In this document: positions 23,981-36,328 of the stretch, one piece after another | Numbering within the stretch: position 1 is the stretch's first letter | How the letters are laid out: each line of letters starts with the position of its first letter | Source: Elmis aenea | Lineage: Eukaryota > Arthropoda > Insecta > Coleoptera > Elmidae | DNA: 64,000 nt | Direction of reading: 5' to 3' | Assembly: GCA_947652605.1 (NCBI GenBank) | Contig: OX393577.1 | Span: 7,688,868 to 7,752,867, forward strand | Position numbers and translations under genes: made by a program | The notes under the pieces: model-generated | What the model was told of the DNA's origin: nothing | The model's database searches: none | Seen by the model: only the letters and a program-made list of their open reading frames with translations

Positions 23981-24780
23981 TACAGGGTGTACCAGATTAC
24001 ATTTCCAGCATGGGGATCTCGCTTATTGTAAGATATTAGTTACCATGTTCCATAGCCAACTTAGAATTATATTGATAATATGCGGTTTTTCTTGATTTTC
24101 CGACGTATTTATTTAAAGGAGAAAAAAACACATTTCACTATTGCAAAGCTAACTTGCCTGTTTAACATGTTTCATGGCTAACAGAATAATATTCGTAAAA
24201 TACGGTGTTTCTTGATTTTCAAAATTATTTATAAACACAGATATGACAAAACATATTGTTAGAAAGAAGAGAAAAAAACACATTTCACTATTCCAAACCG
24301 CAAAGTTAACTTGCCTGTTGAATACGTTTCATGGCTAACTTACAATAATATCTTGAGTTCTTGAGTTATTTATGAAAATAGATATAACATATGGTATATC
24401 ATTAGAAAGAGGAAAAAAAGCGCATTGAACTATTCCAAAGCCAACCTGACGACCCGTAAGAAAAAATGATATCAAAGGTAATATCTCAAAAATGAAAAGT
24501 GATTTAAAAAAATCTAAGATAATAGTTACATTCTACATTAAAAAGTACCTTCAGAAGGTACAAATGAAGTTGATTTAATGGTAAGATAAAAAAGTTACGA
24601 AAGAAATTCGACATTTTCATATTTTTTACTATAACATCTAAAGCACGAGCAATTTTGTACTTTTAAAAATTGATTATGGCTTCTCTCATACTAAGGAATA
24701 ATTCATCTAATATAAACCAACCTGTATCTCCTATAATAAGCGAGATCCCCATGCTTGAAATGTAATCTGGGCCCCCTGTA
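23981..24780. mobile_element. TA-type MITE with internal tandem repeats
   Basis: The left end TACAGGGTGTACCAGATTAC and a right end whose complement reads TACAGGGGGCCCAGATTAC form inverted termini that extend through GCATGGGGATCTCGCTTATT. TA lies at each edge. Inside (about 24040-24450) a unit of 115-155 bp is repeated three times; each contains CATGGCTAAC or CATAGCCAAC followed by GAAAAAAACACATTTCACTA. No coding sequence. Confidence 0.75.
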
Positions 24781-27700
24781 TATTCACTACTGAACTTGAA
24801 CAAAAAAATAACTTTTAATGGTTATTTATAATTAATTACAAATCTGATATAAAATAAAAACGATATAGTTACTCCCAGTTGTCGAAGTGGGTGATCTGCA
24901 TCGCTCTATTCTGGGATCCGTTCATGATTTGTGCTTATGTACGGCAATGACCATACTGATTGTGAGTGAAAATACAACAAGAAAAATTACACTGCGTTTG
25001 AAAACTTGAAAAATTGAAGTTGTAGCTTTTTAAATATTAAGGATTTTAGTAAGACCGTCATCGTTTCTATGTGTTATGCTAATTGTATGATGCTTAGCCT
25101 AAATTTAACGATAACTTAAGAGTTTAGCGAAAATGTTTCACACTGAATTTTCATCTTGTCGGCAATCTTTGAGAGATGCTACACGCTACCGAAGTGTCCA
25201 GCGGTCAGCTTCCGACGGATGGATTGTCGCGCCCCTTTCACACTTTCCTCACTCTGTATTTAATCACCGCTCTAAAATATTGCGCTTGTCTATCAACAAA
25301 AAAATTATTTAGCAAGGTATATAAGGCAATGAATATTAAATCGTTAGTTAGATATTCAAAGCGAAATATCGGGTCGCGCAATCCAAACAACCGAAATGCA
25401 AAACCTTGAAAGCAAAATTGCAAAATAAGCCGTTAGGTAAATATTGTTTTTCGCACTTGTTTAGGGTTTTCGAAAAGCGCTGACAGATTTTAAAAGGTCA
25501 TGACGAGCGGAACAACAACAAATCTGAAGATATGCTTCCTTGGACGATCCGTTCCGATAGCAGATCAAAGTTGCCGCCATGTTTATGAAGACCGCCAAGT
25601 CCGGACTTAGCAAGTCCTATATAAACACACCTGGAAGAACCTAAATCACTCATTGACAGACCGTTATAAGCGATCCCGCGTGCAATATTAGACCTTAATG
25701 TTTGCTATATTGGATCAGCTATGCTATAAGTAGAGCCGACTGAGTGTTAGCAAACAGACAGCTTAGTTGGCGGTAAATGGGCAAACAATACCGTAGAACC
25801 CCGTGTGTTCATAATCTGTTGTCTACATCCCCTTCTCTGTTGGGTTAGGTACTACAATATTTATACATGGATTGTGAGGTTTTAAACATTGTCAGTCGGT
25901 CAACAGTTGTATTTGAAGATTTAGAAACAGCCGCTGCGCATTTATCATGTGTGTTCTTATGAATCGCAAAGCCATTATGCATTTTACTGCATATTGTCAT
26001 GCAAGTTAATGTTTACAGAGCACATACGAATATATCTACTGACAAAGGGGACTTAAATAAATGTTGGGGTTCGTTAGAAATGTTAAACGCAATGTTAAGA
26101 ACATGTAAACAAACTAGCACACAGCTTTAATTTAACAGGCGTCAGTAGGTATAAGGCTTCAACAAAAAAATTCATAGAAGTTGTTTAGAGGGTTCTAATA
26201 TTATAAATTCTGTGACAAGAAACATTGCCTTACGAAGCATCCCTATTAAATTAATAGTTTGCGGCGTTTTTTGTGTGACACCCTGTATATCATGAGGGGT
26301 CGATTTATTTATTTTCCTTACATTATAGCAAAAATTAGGTAATTTTTCATATTTTATTATTTTCTAGTTTTGTTTGCTTATGTCATTAAGAATATACCTG
26401 GTAAAACAAACTGTCATTATGATGTTTTAACGATAATTTGACAGAAACTAGGTATCACGTTAAATTGTTTTTATTTTTGTACCCCTAAAAACACGGAATG
26501 GCTTACGAATATTACGAAAAAAATGATATGCTAGAATGTTCTATTCAAAATAACAATAATTATGAAGCTGCAAGTAAAACATATTTAAATGAAATTAAAA
26601 TTTTCTCTTAGATCATTCATATTATTATTATTTATATAAATCGTCTTTAATGTGTTCCCAAAATGTTTTTTTTTTAAATCTTCCAAATATAGATTTATTC
26701 GTTGTTTTTTTTTTGGGAAACAATTAAAATATTTTTCACTTGCAGCTTCAGAATTGTTATTACAGACAAGTTTTTCGCATGCTATAAGTATATGCAAGAT
26801 TTTTTAGTTTTTCTGTGCTTTTTTATTGCGGCACTATGGGACGAGTGACAAGAATCAGTAATAATTATCACTGCGTAAGTCTGAAAGCTTTTTTATAAAT
26901 TACTGATTTGGAGGTTCTCTTACAACTGTGTTAAAATCATCTACATCTAATTTCCATATCGTGCTATACGTAGATAGACTCTGACGTCTGCCATACGGAG
27001 TCCTAAACGATTTTTTTTGTCATAAATAGGCAAAAACCCAAACCCTCTACACTGAAAGGTACCTAGAAGAGGTCTGGATAAGTGTAAGATATGCACAAAG
27101 AATATCAAATAACTTAAACGCACAATTAACTAATTTTGCCAAGCAAAGTTAATAAGGGTAGGTAATATTCTACAAATTTTCTGTAAAGTGTCAGTTTTAT
27201 ATTGGCAACATAATTGAGTGGGCCGTATTTGATGTCGTAAGATCAACGGTTTTTGTACGTGGAGTTAGAACCCGTAATAAAAACTTGAAAATATTCGATC
27301 GGGCGATATTTCACAGTAAAACTTTTAATAAAATCACCGGACGATACTGAAGCAAATCGAACAGATTCACCAATATCTCAAAACAAATGTCTCAAGTGTC
27401 GAGGCGATCCTACATATTTCACACATGGGGCAATATTAAAAATATCCCCTAGTCAATTTTACAATTTTACACTTTTCAGTATAGCTGTAATAAAAAGTAT
27501 AAATTTTGAAGCGTCGCTTGCAGTGCCTATGTCACACATGACGCTGACGCCTGGACGTCAGCGTGTAGGAAGGGTTTTATAATTGCAATACCATTGACAT
27601 TTGAATCGTTTCAAACCTCTATTTAGCATACATATTGTCGATTCATGTTCACAGTTTTTAATATGAGCCGTTTTGTCTGATACCCTAATTGACAAATAGG

Positions 27701-30700
27701 GACTAAATTAAGTATTCACCGGTTTTGTTTATGAATAAACAAAATCGACCCAACAACGATAAAATTATAGCTCTTTGAAATTTATTTTTGATTAGTTCCA
27801 CTAACGGCAAAACAGTAAATATTAAATACATTTAAAAAAAGTTTAACGTTTGATTCTTGACTAGTTAATTTATTAAAATTGTTATTGATAGATACAAAAA
27901 AGCTTATGAAAGACTCTCTTTTTTACAAAAAAAAAAATTAGTTTAGTTTCCAGACTCCCGTCTTTTCATTAAATGCAGTCTCATTTGACATTTCGAATAG
28001 AAATTTTGCTTATTTATGTAAGTGTATTTACACTATTCTTTAAGGTTATTTGTATGTGTGTTACAATAATAACTATCCGCGAATGCAACTTTTGAATTTT
28101 GAGAAATAAAGCTCTAGTATTTAGTAATTCTGAAATATTTTAATACATTTTACATACATTAAATTATTTTTGAGATACTGAAATTTAAATTGTCTTACTC
28201 GTTTTATTTGTTTTTTAAACAGGTACCGTATATTAGCCAATGAATGATTTAAGAGCTCTTGCAATTTCCAATCACATGATGTATAATTTAACTTCAGAAA
28301 TGAAAAACTTTCTTCATGAAAGAAGGAAACATTAAATCATTTAAAGTAATCTGTGAAAAATTTATGAAACTGAGTAAAATGTTATTGGGAGTAGTAGATA
28401 AAATCATTAAAATAACGTGAAGATAATGTACAAAATCCATAAATGAAATAGGTTTTTAATGTAGCCTTAGGTGCTTAGCTTTACAATTCTTTTAATGTTT
28501 TTCAGGGATACTAGGGCACCACATATTTTTTAAAAACATCATTTGAAAGTCCTTGATATTCACTAGTATGTAATATATCACATATTTTTCTAGTGAGAAA
28601 CTTTTTTACGAAAATAACAAACATTAGATCAACTAAAATAGCGTTGGAAGAAAATAACGAACAACAAAGTAGTAAAAAGTAATTAGCACTCTTTAATAAA
28701 CTATTAATGGTGAAAATAATGCACAGACAATGACCATAATATTTAATTAAATAATCATTAAAGTAGAACTGCAGTATTTATTGTAAAATTAGCTGAATGC
28801 ATAATTTTTTTATTTAATTTATTATTTTTGCTTACTGTATGAAAGGTATTTTTATTCTTAAAAGTTTATGAAAGACTCGTATCTACTAGTTGCGGTTTAA
28901 TAATTTTTTCACAAGTTACTTAAAGTGATTTAAGTTTGTTATTTTTAATTAAAAAAAAGGTTCTGTAAAATAGAATTAAATTAATTTTTTTTTTATTTTG
29001 TACTATTTGGCCACACTGACGTTTAAATGACATTTGTTGATTAAGATTTTGTTGTTTTCCACGGCACGCTTGAAAATTTTGTGAAACCTAACCTATTTCT
29101 GTTAAACTTTTATTTTTTATTAGCTTAGCACTAAAATTTACTTATGAATACATCATTGAATTCAGAAAAAAAATGTCTACCAGATTTAGTAAAAAAATAG
29201 ATGGTGCCATTTGGGAAAAAAATTGACTATCGTTTTACATTTAAGTTGAATTTGAAGAAAATTGAAATCCAATTCAGTTCACAGTATTTGAGCAGCCATT
29301 TGATTTAGTTTTTTGTTCATCAAAATCGGACCACAAATAACGGAGTTACAGCTTGCGGCGTTTTTTGTGTGACACCCTGTATATCATTGGAATGGGAAAA
29401 AAGTCCTCTTTCTCGTGATGCAACAGCCAACAATTTCGATTTTTTTTCTGAAAAATTGTCTACTCCACTGCATTCTTATCAAAAAAGTGCCTGTAGAACG
29501 TCAAAATAATTTTTATTAATTTTCATAAACAAGCGAGATATAGTCATAAAACGAAAAGTCGAAAAATCGAGTTATCAGTGATAACTCGAAAACAGAAAAC
29601 GATAACCAATTTTAGTTTTCACCATTACCTTTTTCTCGAAAAAAGAGATCGAGGATGCGCGGTCCGTTTTTTGATACCTCTTATAGTTACCAAGATATCC
29701 TATGAAAACATCGAAATTTTCCCACCCTGTACATCATGAGAGTAAAGATTTTGAAGCTCTTAACTAAAACTGAAGTCAGAAGTACCGGAAATTGTTAGTT
29801 TTTCAGTAAGTTTGGAAAATAATTTGAAATAATTATTGTGAATAATAAAAATAAATTGAACAGAACATTTAATTTTGCCTTTAGTGAATATTTAACCTTA
29901 AGTATATTTGAATCAAATAATTTTTAATTTGACAAATTTTTTAACTCTTATTTGCTATAGAATTTTTTCTAATCAATCGCATGAAACAAATTTTTTGCAA
30001 AATTTATATTTTTCAATTTTTTTTATCTTTTATTTCATTTAAAACCTATTATTGCTATTTTTGTGTGTTCTCAAGTAAAATGCAACTTTTTTAATTCAAA
30101 TATTTGGACAAACTATTATCAGTTCATAACAAAATTAGAGTAGTTGTTTTTCTTTATAAACTTTCCATGCACAAATCCCAAACAGTAATTTCCATCATTC
30201 CATAATAGTTCCAAAGCAACGTTTTGTTGCACAACACACATAATCAACTCGTAAACTAATTCGCATTTTGCTGAATGCATTGTGCGATTTTGTAACACGA
30301 AATTTTGCATATACATAAAGTTCGCGTTCTGTTTAATAAACCACAAAGTGCTTGTGGCGAGTTAAACGTCCACGGTCGACAACTAAAAAACAGACAAAAC
30401 CAAAACTACGCTGTATACACAACCTGATCGCTATTCGCGGTCATCCAAAAATGCTGCGATATGCTGCAGTCGTCGCCTGCGGCACTAAAGGGTTGTTACA
30501 CTGGCACAGTGAGGGGAAAATATTATGAACGCGCTGCAGAAAGGGTGCTAAATGTCCTACGTTGCCACAGATAAATTCAATTGAAATTACCGCTCAATTT
30601 AAGCCTTTACTGTAATATTTTAATTACGTGATGTTTTGAAATTTTTGATTAATGGCCTTGGTAACATTTTGTCTGAAAAAAAAAACAATACGAACATAAA

Positions 30701-31025
30701 CATACACTATTGCGTTTGTTTGCTCTCAAAAATGACCTTTTTATGCATAAATATGATTCATTGCTAGCAAAACACTCCTTGCTTGTATTTATTTGTTATT
30801 TGGTCTTCTGCGAACTGTTAAGAGTAAATAAATTTTTCTACAACCATGCGATGGTTAGTATTTATGCACTCATTTTAGTGTAAAAAATGTTATTTTTACC
30901 GTCCAGCGTGCGGTAATAGCTTTTATGCAGCTAGAGAGCTCACTAGCCTTGTGAAAACAACATGGGTTTTCCTCGTGTTTCATATAAGATTTATTAATCC
31001 TTTCGCTAAGACGCGACGGTCCTAT
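24781..31025. other. Long stretch without genes
   Basis: I find no coding region in these 6 kb. A 34-bp sequence, TGCGGCGTTTTTTGTGTGAC followed by ACCCTGTATATCAT, occurs at 26260-26293 and 29354-29387; it looks like the end of a MITE family whose other end I cannot place. A related CCACCCTGTACATCATG lies at 29718. GC-richer spots at 25140-25240, 25500-25620 and 30360-30560 have no readable protein. Confidence 0.4.
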
Positions 31026-31120
31026 GCGCTAGAACGTCGCCGAACGAGGCGCATTTTTCGCTGGAACACGCCGCTGAACGAACGCCGTCTCCGCTAAAAC
31101 ATCCCCACTGAACAAGACGA
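31026..31120. repeat. GC-rich 33-bp tandem repeat, three units
   Basis: Units start at 31026, 31059 and 31092, each of the form CGCTRGAACRYSGCC then GAAC and a GACG/GGCG tail. A decayed fourth unit may precede at 31004. This is an island of high CpG in AT-rich DNA. Confidence 0.6.
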
Positions 31121-31777
31121 CGCGTCAAAAGTGTATACCACGGTATGCTCACTCGACCAAAGTCTAATTTTAATTTTTAACTAGGGAATAGTTAAAAAGA
31201 CAGCGCAAATATCGTTTTTTTTTTACATGAACTGGATTGCAAACTAGGTATCGAAAGGGTTGTTGTTTACGATAAATAATAGAGATAGCAGTACAGTTCC
31301 GCCATGTTCTGTGAATAGCACACTTTTACTTTCTACCGTATTTAGTATATGTCTCAAATACGTTTGTCGATGTAGAGGGTGGACCAAATTCGAATGATTT
31401 ACAGGGTATCTCGGTTACCATAACATAACAGGTAGCGAAAATTTGATATGGGTCTGTTGAGCCATTTTTTTAAAGAAAAGAACGCCTGTATAATTAAATT
31501 TTTGTATCGCTTTTCATTTTGGCACTACAGACAACAAATGAAACTTTATCATTTTTGAAAATTTGTTAAAACTTCTTTATTTATTAAAATCGAACAAACT
31601 CTTAATAAGGTTTTCTACACAGATTTTTATTTTTATATGTATATAAAACAAAATTAAATTTGTCTTAGCGACCTTAAGTTTCGAGATATGAAGTAAACTT
31701 CTTTAAATAAAAACTCCAGTTGGCCAAGCAAAATGTTTCAATTGCAAATTACATTTAATGTATATGCACATTTTTCA
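31121..31777. other. No gene seen
   Basis: AT-rich DNA containing an isolated MITE-like terminus near 31376 (GAGGGTGGACCAAATTCGAA). Confidence 0.4.
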
Positions 31778-31781
31778 TTAA

Positions 31782-32054
31782 GTAGACATTTATCAAGTCA
31801 AATATCTTACTTATTAATTTTTAACATATCTCTATAGGTAAACAGATCTTTTAGCGTTGTTAATAGAATTCTGCCATTGGCATAAGCTTAAATTTAAGTC
31901 TAAACAAATTATAGCTTCAATTAAGACACATAAGTACTAGTACTCACTGCGTAGAATGTGGCATATCAATATAGTCTTAATAAAACGAATACATAATTAA
32001 ATAAAAACCAACAAACGCGATTAGATATCTGCACTTGGCCTAATAAATGTCTAC
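31782..32054. mobile_element. Possible TTAA-flanked MITE, 273 bp
   Basis: GTAGACATTTAT at the left and its exact complement at the right are each flanked outside by TTAA (31778-31781 and 32055-32058). This would fit a piggyBac-type MITE, although the termini do not begin with the usual CCC. Confidence 0.45.
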
Positions 32055-32058
32055 TTAA

Positions 32059-32429
32059 TTAAAATGGTAGTTTTAAATACCATATAATCAGCAATTTAAA
32101 AATGTTGCTTATCTTTGCAAATAAATGTCGTAGTTTAGAGTTTTTTGATCAATTTTTATACCGGAATCTAAACTTAAGTTTACAAAACACATTTAATAGA
32201 CACCCTGTATATAACTGTATAATATTTTAGATTGAAAAATAAAAAATGAAGTCAATTTTCTTTTAATACATGCAGTGATGCGCAAAAGTATGGAAACAGA
32301 CAAATATCTAAAAATCATTGAAGATACTTCAATTTTCATGTGTTTCTAAGCGCTATCGCATTTTTCAAATTCGATGAACATACTAAGGTTGCAATACGAC
32401 TTCCGGTTTAACCGGAGACAGACTCAAAC
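32059..32429. other. Isolated Tc1-like terminus
   Basis: CAGTGATGCGCAAAAGTATG at 32275 has the wording of Tc1-type inverted ends. No partner end was found. CACCCTGTATATAACTG lies at 32203. Confidence 0.4.
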
Positions 32430-33775
32430 TTTAAAATTTTAAATGGAACATCCTGTATATTTTTGTATTTTTGGATTCTTCTTAATATTTACTTTCAAAA
32501 TGAATTGATAAGATGGGTCTTAAGTCAACTGTTTTCGTAATATTTAGATTTTTATGAAAGTTATGAGCGATATAGCCCTTTCTTTTTTTTTTACATTTAA
32601 GTTCATTAAACAGGCAGTAGAATTCCGATTGAAAATAAGGTTGACAATAGATTAATTAACATTTTGCTCTAGCTACAGTTTTTAAATATTATACAGGGAG
32701 TTTTTTTGCGTTTGGTAAAGCTTGTCAAACTTTAAAGAAGGTTAACTTAATTTTCTTAAATACAACACCCTTATGTTTAGATAATATTGTAGAAAATTTT
32801 ATTGTCTTTCAAAAACATTAGGTAACCATGTTTTATACCTAAAACTGATATTTTTTGAGATATCGCGATTTTATTGTAAATTATTAGAACAACGTAATAT
32901 TTTCGAGTAGGCTATGAAGGTTGGAAGAGGTAGGGGAGGGAGCGGTAGTGGCGCCCACTTAAGCGAAAAAATTCATATATTCTAAACCGTAACAAAAATT
33001 ACGCTGTAATTAGAGGTTATTGTCGCCAAAACATTACTTAGTGTTCGGGTTAAGTCAAATTTGATTGAACCTTAAAGAACAAAAACTTATTAATAATTTA
33101 AAAACATGTAAGTGAGCGGAATTACCCGCCTGCTAGTGGGTAATGGCGCTCACCTATTTTATGTGTAAACAGCTTTGGATATTGATATTTCAGGATGCTT
33201 TACCAGTTGTTCTTTTAGTTGTACGAGGCATTGTGCACAATTACTATGAGAAAAAATAAAATATAAATTAAATTATATAAAAATATCAATGAGGGTAATG
33301 CCGCTCACCAAGCGGTATTACCGTAGCTAATTGAGCGCTATTACCCCCTGTAGCACAATTGTCTAAATTCTGTATTTTACTAAACTAGCCTTGAATTTAA
33401 AAAATTGCTTTATATGGTCACTCCTGCTAAAAATGACACAAATTTCATAGGAGACCAAAGCACAAACTCAAGTTAGACTAATTGAGCTACTTACAGTTTT
33501 TTTTTTGAAAGCAATTTCTTATATGAAAATGTTAAAAATGACACACATTCAATTAACTTACGTTTTATGGTGAAATAAGTTTTTTTACTTACGGCATTGT
33601 GTTTATTAGAACGAAAGCTAGGTGGCTGCTAAGTTTAACTTTTAAAATATTTGAAAACTGGCGCAAAATGACGGTGAGCGTAATTACCCACTGAGCGTCA
33701 TTACCCCGCTCTCCCCTAATTTTAAAACAATTAAAAAAAGAAAACAAAAAAGTTATAATTTTATCTTTTCCTAAC
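32430..33775. mobile_element. Diverged single arm of the 13400 fold-back family, split by a MITE
   Basis: 32430-32932 follows the arm at 13560-14045 through shared blocks: GATGGGTCTTAAGTCAAC, GGTTGACAATAGATTA, TTATACAGGGAGTTTTT and TAGGCTATGAAGGT. The match resumes at 33719 (TTTTAAAACAATTAAAAAAA). In between lies the MITE at 32933-33716. No second arm is present here, so it is a half copy or the ancestral non-palindromic form. Confidence 0.7.
32933..33716. mobile_element. 784-bp TA-type MITE with GAGCGNNATTACCC repeats
   Basis: Ends GGGGAGGGAGCGG and the complement of GGGGAGAGCGGGG are flanked by TA (32931-32932 and 33717-33718). The homologous sequence at 14045-14060 shows the empty site with a single TA, which confirms both borders. 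At least six copies of a GAGCG-NN-ATTACCC motif lie inside, in both orientations (near 33114, 33138, 33292, 33333, 33674 and 33691). There is no ORF. Confidence 0.8.
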
Positions 33776-34807
33776 GAATTTTCGACTATCACTTTATATC
33801 AGAAGCGCTGGCCACCATATTCATTCTCTATCAGTTAAAAAAAAACAATAATCTGATTTGCAAGTTTATTTTTTGTTTATTACACCTAATAGCTAGAATT
33901 TCAAGGATGGAGACAAAGTCAAAGTCAAAAGATTAAGGAAACAAGCGAAGATCTTAAAAGGTTTAGAAACAAATAAAATATACAAAACTGCTACTAGCAC
34001 CGGCTCTTTGTGTTTTTATTATTCTAAACGGAAAAAAGTAGGTAAAAGGAACAAGACAGTTGAAATTCTGACAATAACGTTCCGAATTCCCCGAACGAGA
34101 ATCTCCTATTCCTATACAAACTCGCGTACAATGTACAGGTTATCCCCTTCAACAATTAATATAACGTCGCGGACCGCATCCTTTTCTACGCGACGTTTTT
34201 TAAGGAACGCAACAAAGAAAGTGCAGAAGTCTGTCGAAAGCTTTTATTCGAAAACGTTCGTAACAGGGCTGGCGCGACTGTCGATTATCCGGGACCGCCA
34301 AACGTGACTGGGAACCCAAGTCGACGTCCGCGATAACATTATTCATCAAAAACGCGTTTTATACACTGTTTCATAATAAAACTGAATTTGATGGTTTTTA
34401 TTGCACCCCATATTTTTATGTCCTTTCCAGTTTATTTGGGCTTTCTTAAAAGATGGAGTGTATTACAAGTAGATGAGTTTATGTTAATGCGCGAATATAA
34501 AGCGTCGATTTTAAACGGATTAGAAGCAGGATGTTTAATTATAAAGAAAACATAGGTTATTAATTAAATGTATTAAAACTTAATCATAACGAGCTGTTAG
34601 GTTTTAATACGCATGTTTAGGAAAAAAACTCAAATTTGCATTAATTGGACTAAGATGAATAATTTATATAATGTAAAGGAGTGAACACACATTGAATGCC
34701 AATCCATACAGACATATACGAGGGACATTCTGAATTTATTGAGAATTAAAAAAATACTAGTAGGCCGTGAAACACAAAATCCGCACCTTTATCTTATTTA
34801 ATGCCAT
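33776..34807. other. No gene recognised
   Basis: A 99-codon frame at 34008-34307 lies in a GC-richer patch (34070-34340); it is rich in Arg, Ser and Thr and has no motif I recognise. Confidence 0.35.
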
Positions 34808-34877
34808 GAACGAATGTAACAACTACAAAGGCATATCCCTGCTTTGCGTGGCTTATAAGCTATATGAACTTATCATA
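34808..34877 (+). pseudogene. RTE-like RT scrap, left of the Harbinger insertion
   Basis: The frame reads ECNNYKGISLLCVAYKLYELI, the NYRGISLL motif near the start of the RTE reverse transcriptase palm. The Harbinger element begins directly after it. On the far side (37378-37415) the same frame continues with EEQNQIS and then a stop, resembling the next RT motif with residues missing between. The scrap therefore predates the Harbinger insertion. Confidence 0.65.
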
Positions 34878-35048
34878 TACTGCGTTCGGAATTTAACTCG
34901 CAGATGCGATCTATGAGAGTAAGATTTAAGGTCACGTGGTATCGTGATGAAACCGATCACTTTAAAATAAACGAACGGGTGTTAGTGTCAATGTAGATTT
35001 TAACCTCAAAGTTTTGACATAAGTTTCGTAAAAAAAAATTATTAAAAA

Positions 35049-36176
35049 ATGAACCGTAATATTGCAAGTGTTATGTTTGCAATTAACTGTGGAAAAATGT
35101 TTTTTGATGACGACGAAGATGATCAAGAATTTGATGTTGTGGAAAAAGTCAAAAATTATGCAGAAATTTTGGTTCCTCGCTTCACAGACCACCAATTCAA
35201 AAGAAATTTTAGAATGTTTCCCGAAACATTTGAAGACCTTTTAGGTAAACTTCATAGTGTGGAAGAGAATAAGATAGCTGCCGGGCATCCACAAATGGCG
35301 TTAGAAAAACAGGCAATGGTTGCTGTCTGGTGTTTAGCAAACATGGAAAGTTTTCGTTCTATTTCAGAACGATTCGGAATTAGTAAATCAACCTGCTGGG
35401 ATGTTCTCCAAAGAATATGCAAAAAGTTACTAGTGATAAACGTAAAGTATAAAATTGTATGGTGGCCCTCACGTACAAGATGTCTCCAAATTATGCAAGA
35501 TTTTGAAGAAATAAATGGTTTTCCAGGAGTAATTGGATGCATTGATGGAAGTCATATTCGTATCATGAAACCTCTGAAATATCCAAACTCTTATGTTAAT
35601 CGAAAAAATTATCATTCAGTGCTGTTGCAAGGTGTTTGTGACAATAGAAAACTTTTTATTGATGTATATGCTGGAGAACCAGGCTCTATCCATGATTGTA
35701 GGCTGTTGCAAAAGTCAGATCTCTATACAAGATTATGTAGCAATGAATTGGAATTTCCTAACAACGGTCATCTCCTTGGGGATCTTGCTTATAAACTTAC
35801 TGATAAGATAATGGTCGGGTTTAAAGATAATGGTTTTCTGACAGCACATCAAAAATTATTTAACTTTAAATTGTCACAAATCAGAGTATGTATTGAAAAT
35901 GCTTTTGGTCTACTAAAAGGTCGCTTTCGGAGACTGAAATATGTTGAAACAGTTCGACTAGATTTAATTTCATTAATGATAGTTGCATCATGTGTTCTTC
36001 ACAATATTTGTATATTGGCAGGTGATACAGCAGAAGATATAGTTAACATAAATGCAGAAGTTGATGAAGAAAGATTAAACGATGCAAATTTACCTTATGA
36101 ACAATTGCAAGAAAATGACCAAAATTCAATATATATTTCAAATAATATTTTAAATAACTTTAGGAATGTCTTATAG
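35049..36176 (+). CDS. PIF/Harbinger transposase (HARBI1-like DDE nuclease)
   Basis: The 375-residue frame is uninterrupted and close to the usual family length. Residues about 20-30 are acidic. Residues 85-130 look like a helix-turn-helix (LANMESFRSISERFGISKST). The nuclease core, of DDE_Tnp_4 type, follows: IGCIDGSHIRI with D166, GEPGSIHDCRLL with D216, LLGDLAYKL with D245, and ENAFGLLKGRFRRL with E283. D166, one of D216/D245, and E283 should be the catalytic acids. The family cuts and rejoins DNA at 3-bp A/T-rich targets and needs a Myb-like partner to enter the nucleus and bind the ends. The ATG at 35049 is the first in frame; a polyadenylation signal AATAAA lies at 36234. The partner gene lies downstream in the opposite direction, 152 bases away. 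Confidence 0.93.
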   Translation: MNRNIASVMFAINCGKMFFDDDEDDQEFDVVEKVKNYAEILVPRFTDHQFKRNFRMFPETFEDLLGKLHSVEENKIAAGHPQMALEKQAMVAVWCLANMESFRSISERFGISKSTCWDVLQRICKKLLVINVKYKIVWWPSRTRCLQIMQDFEEINGFPGVIGCIDGSHIRIMKPLKYPNSYVNRKNYHSVLLQGVCDNRKLFIDVYAGEPGSIHDCRLLQKSDLYTRLCSNELEFPNNGHLLGDLAYKLTDKIMVGFKDNGFLTAHQKLFNFKLSQIRVCIENAFGLLKGRFRRLKYVETVRLDLISLMIVASCVLHNICILAGDTAEDIVNINAEVDEERLNDANLPYEQLQENDQNSIYISNNILNNFRNVL

Positions 36177-36328
36177 CTGTATTTATATATTTGCTAACTT
36201 AATATATTACATGTAAAGAACACTACTTGTAAAAATAAATGTAGCTAGTACACTAACAATAAGTAACATAACATACGTAAAAAACCTTTTATGAAAATAA
36301 AATTTATACTCAAAAGAAAGAATTACAT

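Noticed and set aside
34008..34307. 99-codon basic, Ser/Thr-rich frame
   Set aside because: No recognisable domain and biased composition; not enough to call a gene.
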